NCBI GenBank assembly: GCA_012798155.1
Contig: JAAZNR010000980.1
Coordinates: 1-5,262, forward strand
Direction of reading: 5' to 3'
DNA length: 5,262 nucleotides
DNA from: Thermogutta sp.
Lineage (GTDB): Bacteria; Planctomycetota; Planctomycetia; Pirellulales; Thermoguttaceae
Shown piece by piece: positions 4,885 to 5,262 of the stretch. The first letter of the stretch is position 1, and every line of letters starts with the position of its first letter. The position numbers were made by a program, and so were the translations under genes. Below the pieces are notes generated by a model. The model worked only from the letters and a program-made list of their open reading frames with translations, did no database searches and had not been told where the DNA came from.

Positions 4885-5077
4885 GCTTGTTTCCCCCAGG
4901 CACCTGGCCGTCCCTACATTGCTACGACCCCAGCCACCCACCTGTTTTTCCCCAGCCACCGGGCCGCCCCTACATCGCTACGAGTCCAGCCACCCACCTG
5001 TGTTTCCCCAGGCACCTGACCGCCCCTACATTGGTACGAGCCCAGCCACCCGGCCATTTTTGCCAGTGACCCGGCAC
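4866..5077. repeat. Tandem 55-56 bp repeat, three units plus a partial
   Basis: Units begin GCTACGA at 4866 (55 bp), 4921 (56 bp) and 4977 (56 bp). A diverged partial unit starts at 5033 (GGTACGA) and fades near 5077. Each unit carries GACCCCAGCCACCC or a one-to-two-base variant, then a T-rich stretch, a second copy of the CCCCAGSCACC core, and CGCCCCTACAT. The array therefore has a nested half-repeat related to the 18-bp repeat of the left flank. The first unit overlaps the right arm of the inverted repeat at 4844-4884. Confidence 0.85.
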
Positions 5078-5138
5078 AATGGAAGGCCGCGCTCTGTCGT
5101 GGCCGAGTGCAACTTGACGGAATGTACGCAAGAACAAC

Positions 5139-5158
5139 GGACGCGACGGAGCGCGTCC
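5139..5158. repeat. Inverted repeat GGACGCG/CGCGTCC
   Basis: A perfect 7-bp stem (5139-5145 with 5152-5158) around the loop ACGGAG. It resembles a short palindrome I associate with planctomycete intergenic DNA; this recollection is not checked. Confidence 0.5.
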
Positions 5159-5185
5159 CTCCTTGTCGCCGCGTCCTCAACCGCG

Positions 5186-5262
5186 CTACCAATTCTTCCT
5201 CCGCGTGCTCTGCGCCCTCTGCGGTTCAAAATCCCCGCCCTTCGGGCCTCGGCGGTTCAAAA
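5186..5262 (-). repeat. CCGCAGAGGGCGCAGAG-type repeat and 11-bp direct repeat
   Basis: Read on the minus strand, the segment up to about 5190 reads as a purine-rich series of GCAGAG/GCGGAG steps, a kind of interspersed repeat common in environmental bacterial genomes (from memory). GCGGTTCAAAA occurs at 5221-5231 and again at 5252-5262, 31 bp apart, with a small GCCC/GGGC hairpin (5237-5247) between. The second copy reaches the window edge, so the array may continue. Confidence 0.55.

Larger units (their letters stand above)
4774..5262. other. Gene-free, repeat-rich region after the exporter
   Basis: Nothing here looks like a gene. The short open frames on both strands translate repeat units (for example RPYIATTPATHL) and lack ribosome binding sites. 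It contains a decayed palindrome (4803-4822), a large inverted repeat (4844-4884), a 55-56 bp tandem array (4866-5077), a 7-bp inverted repeat (5139-5158) and, at the end, a CCGCAGAGGGCGCAGAG-type sequence on the minus strand followed by an 11-bp direct repeat. No T-tract terminator follows the exporter stop codon; the inverted repeat at 4844-4884 is the nearest strong structure, about 70 nt downstream. Confidence 0.8.

Noticed and set aside
4819..5019. Short plus-strand open frame after the exporter
   Set aside because: It translates the 55-56 bp tandem repeat and has no start signal.

Overview
The window is high-GC bacterial DNA with three convincing protein genes set between two repeat-rich, gene-free flanks. 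The gene content (a pro-PanD, a small two-helix membrane protein with a PH-like tail, a stand-alone MMPL/RND exporter), the GC-rich codon use and the dense GC-rich palindromic intergenic repeats suggest a planctomycete, possibly Pirellulales-like. This is inference from general family knowledge; there is no rRNA or other marker gene here.

Layout: 1-484 has no gene. It holds two copies of a composite element with two hairpins (about 21-114 and 297-388), a third palindrome (409-428), a larger inverted repeat (135-167) and five 18-bp tandem repeats (158-247). Minus strand 838-485 encodes aspartate 1-decarboxylase (panD). Minus strand 1482-1027 encodes a 151-residue protein with two membrane helices and a PH-like domain. 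The region 1483-2127 is a divergent intergenic region with overlapping inverted repeats and a long hairpin near the next gene. Plus strand 2128-4773 encodes an 881-residue, 12-helix MMPL/RND-superfamily exporter. The region 4774-5262 has no gene and contains a decayed palindrome, a second copy of the large inverted repeat, a 55-56 bp tandem repeat and other short repeats.

The two minus-strand genes are co-oriented with a 188-bp gap and could share a transcript. The exporter is divergent and has no membrane-fusion or outer-membrane partner in the window. No shared pathway among the three genes is evident: PanD supplies beta-alanine for pantothenate and CoA, while the other two act at the membrane with unknown substrates.

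The most interesting signal is non-coding. Palindromes with GNRA-type tetraloops on the + strand recur with compensatory stem changes. The same hairpin pair, in the same order, orientation and spacing, lies at both ends and brackets the three genes as direct repeats about 4.7 kb apart. No complete undescribed protein system is evident.
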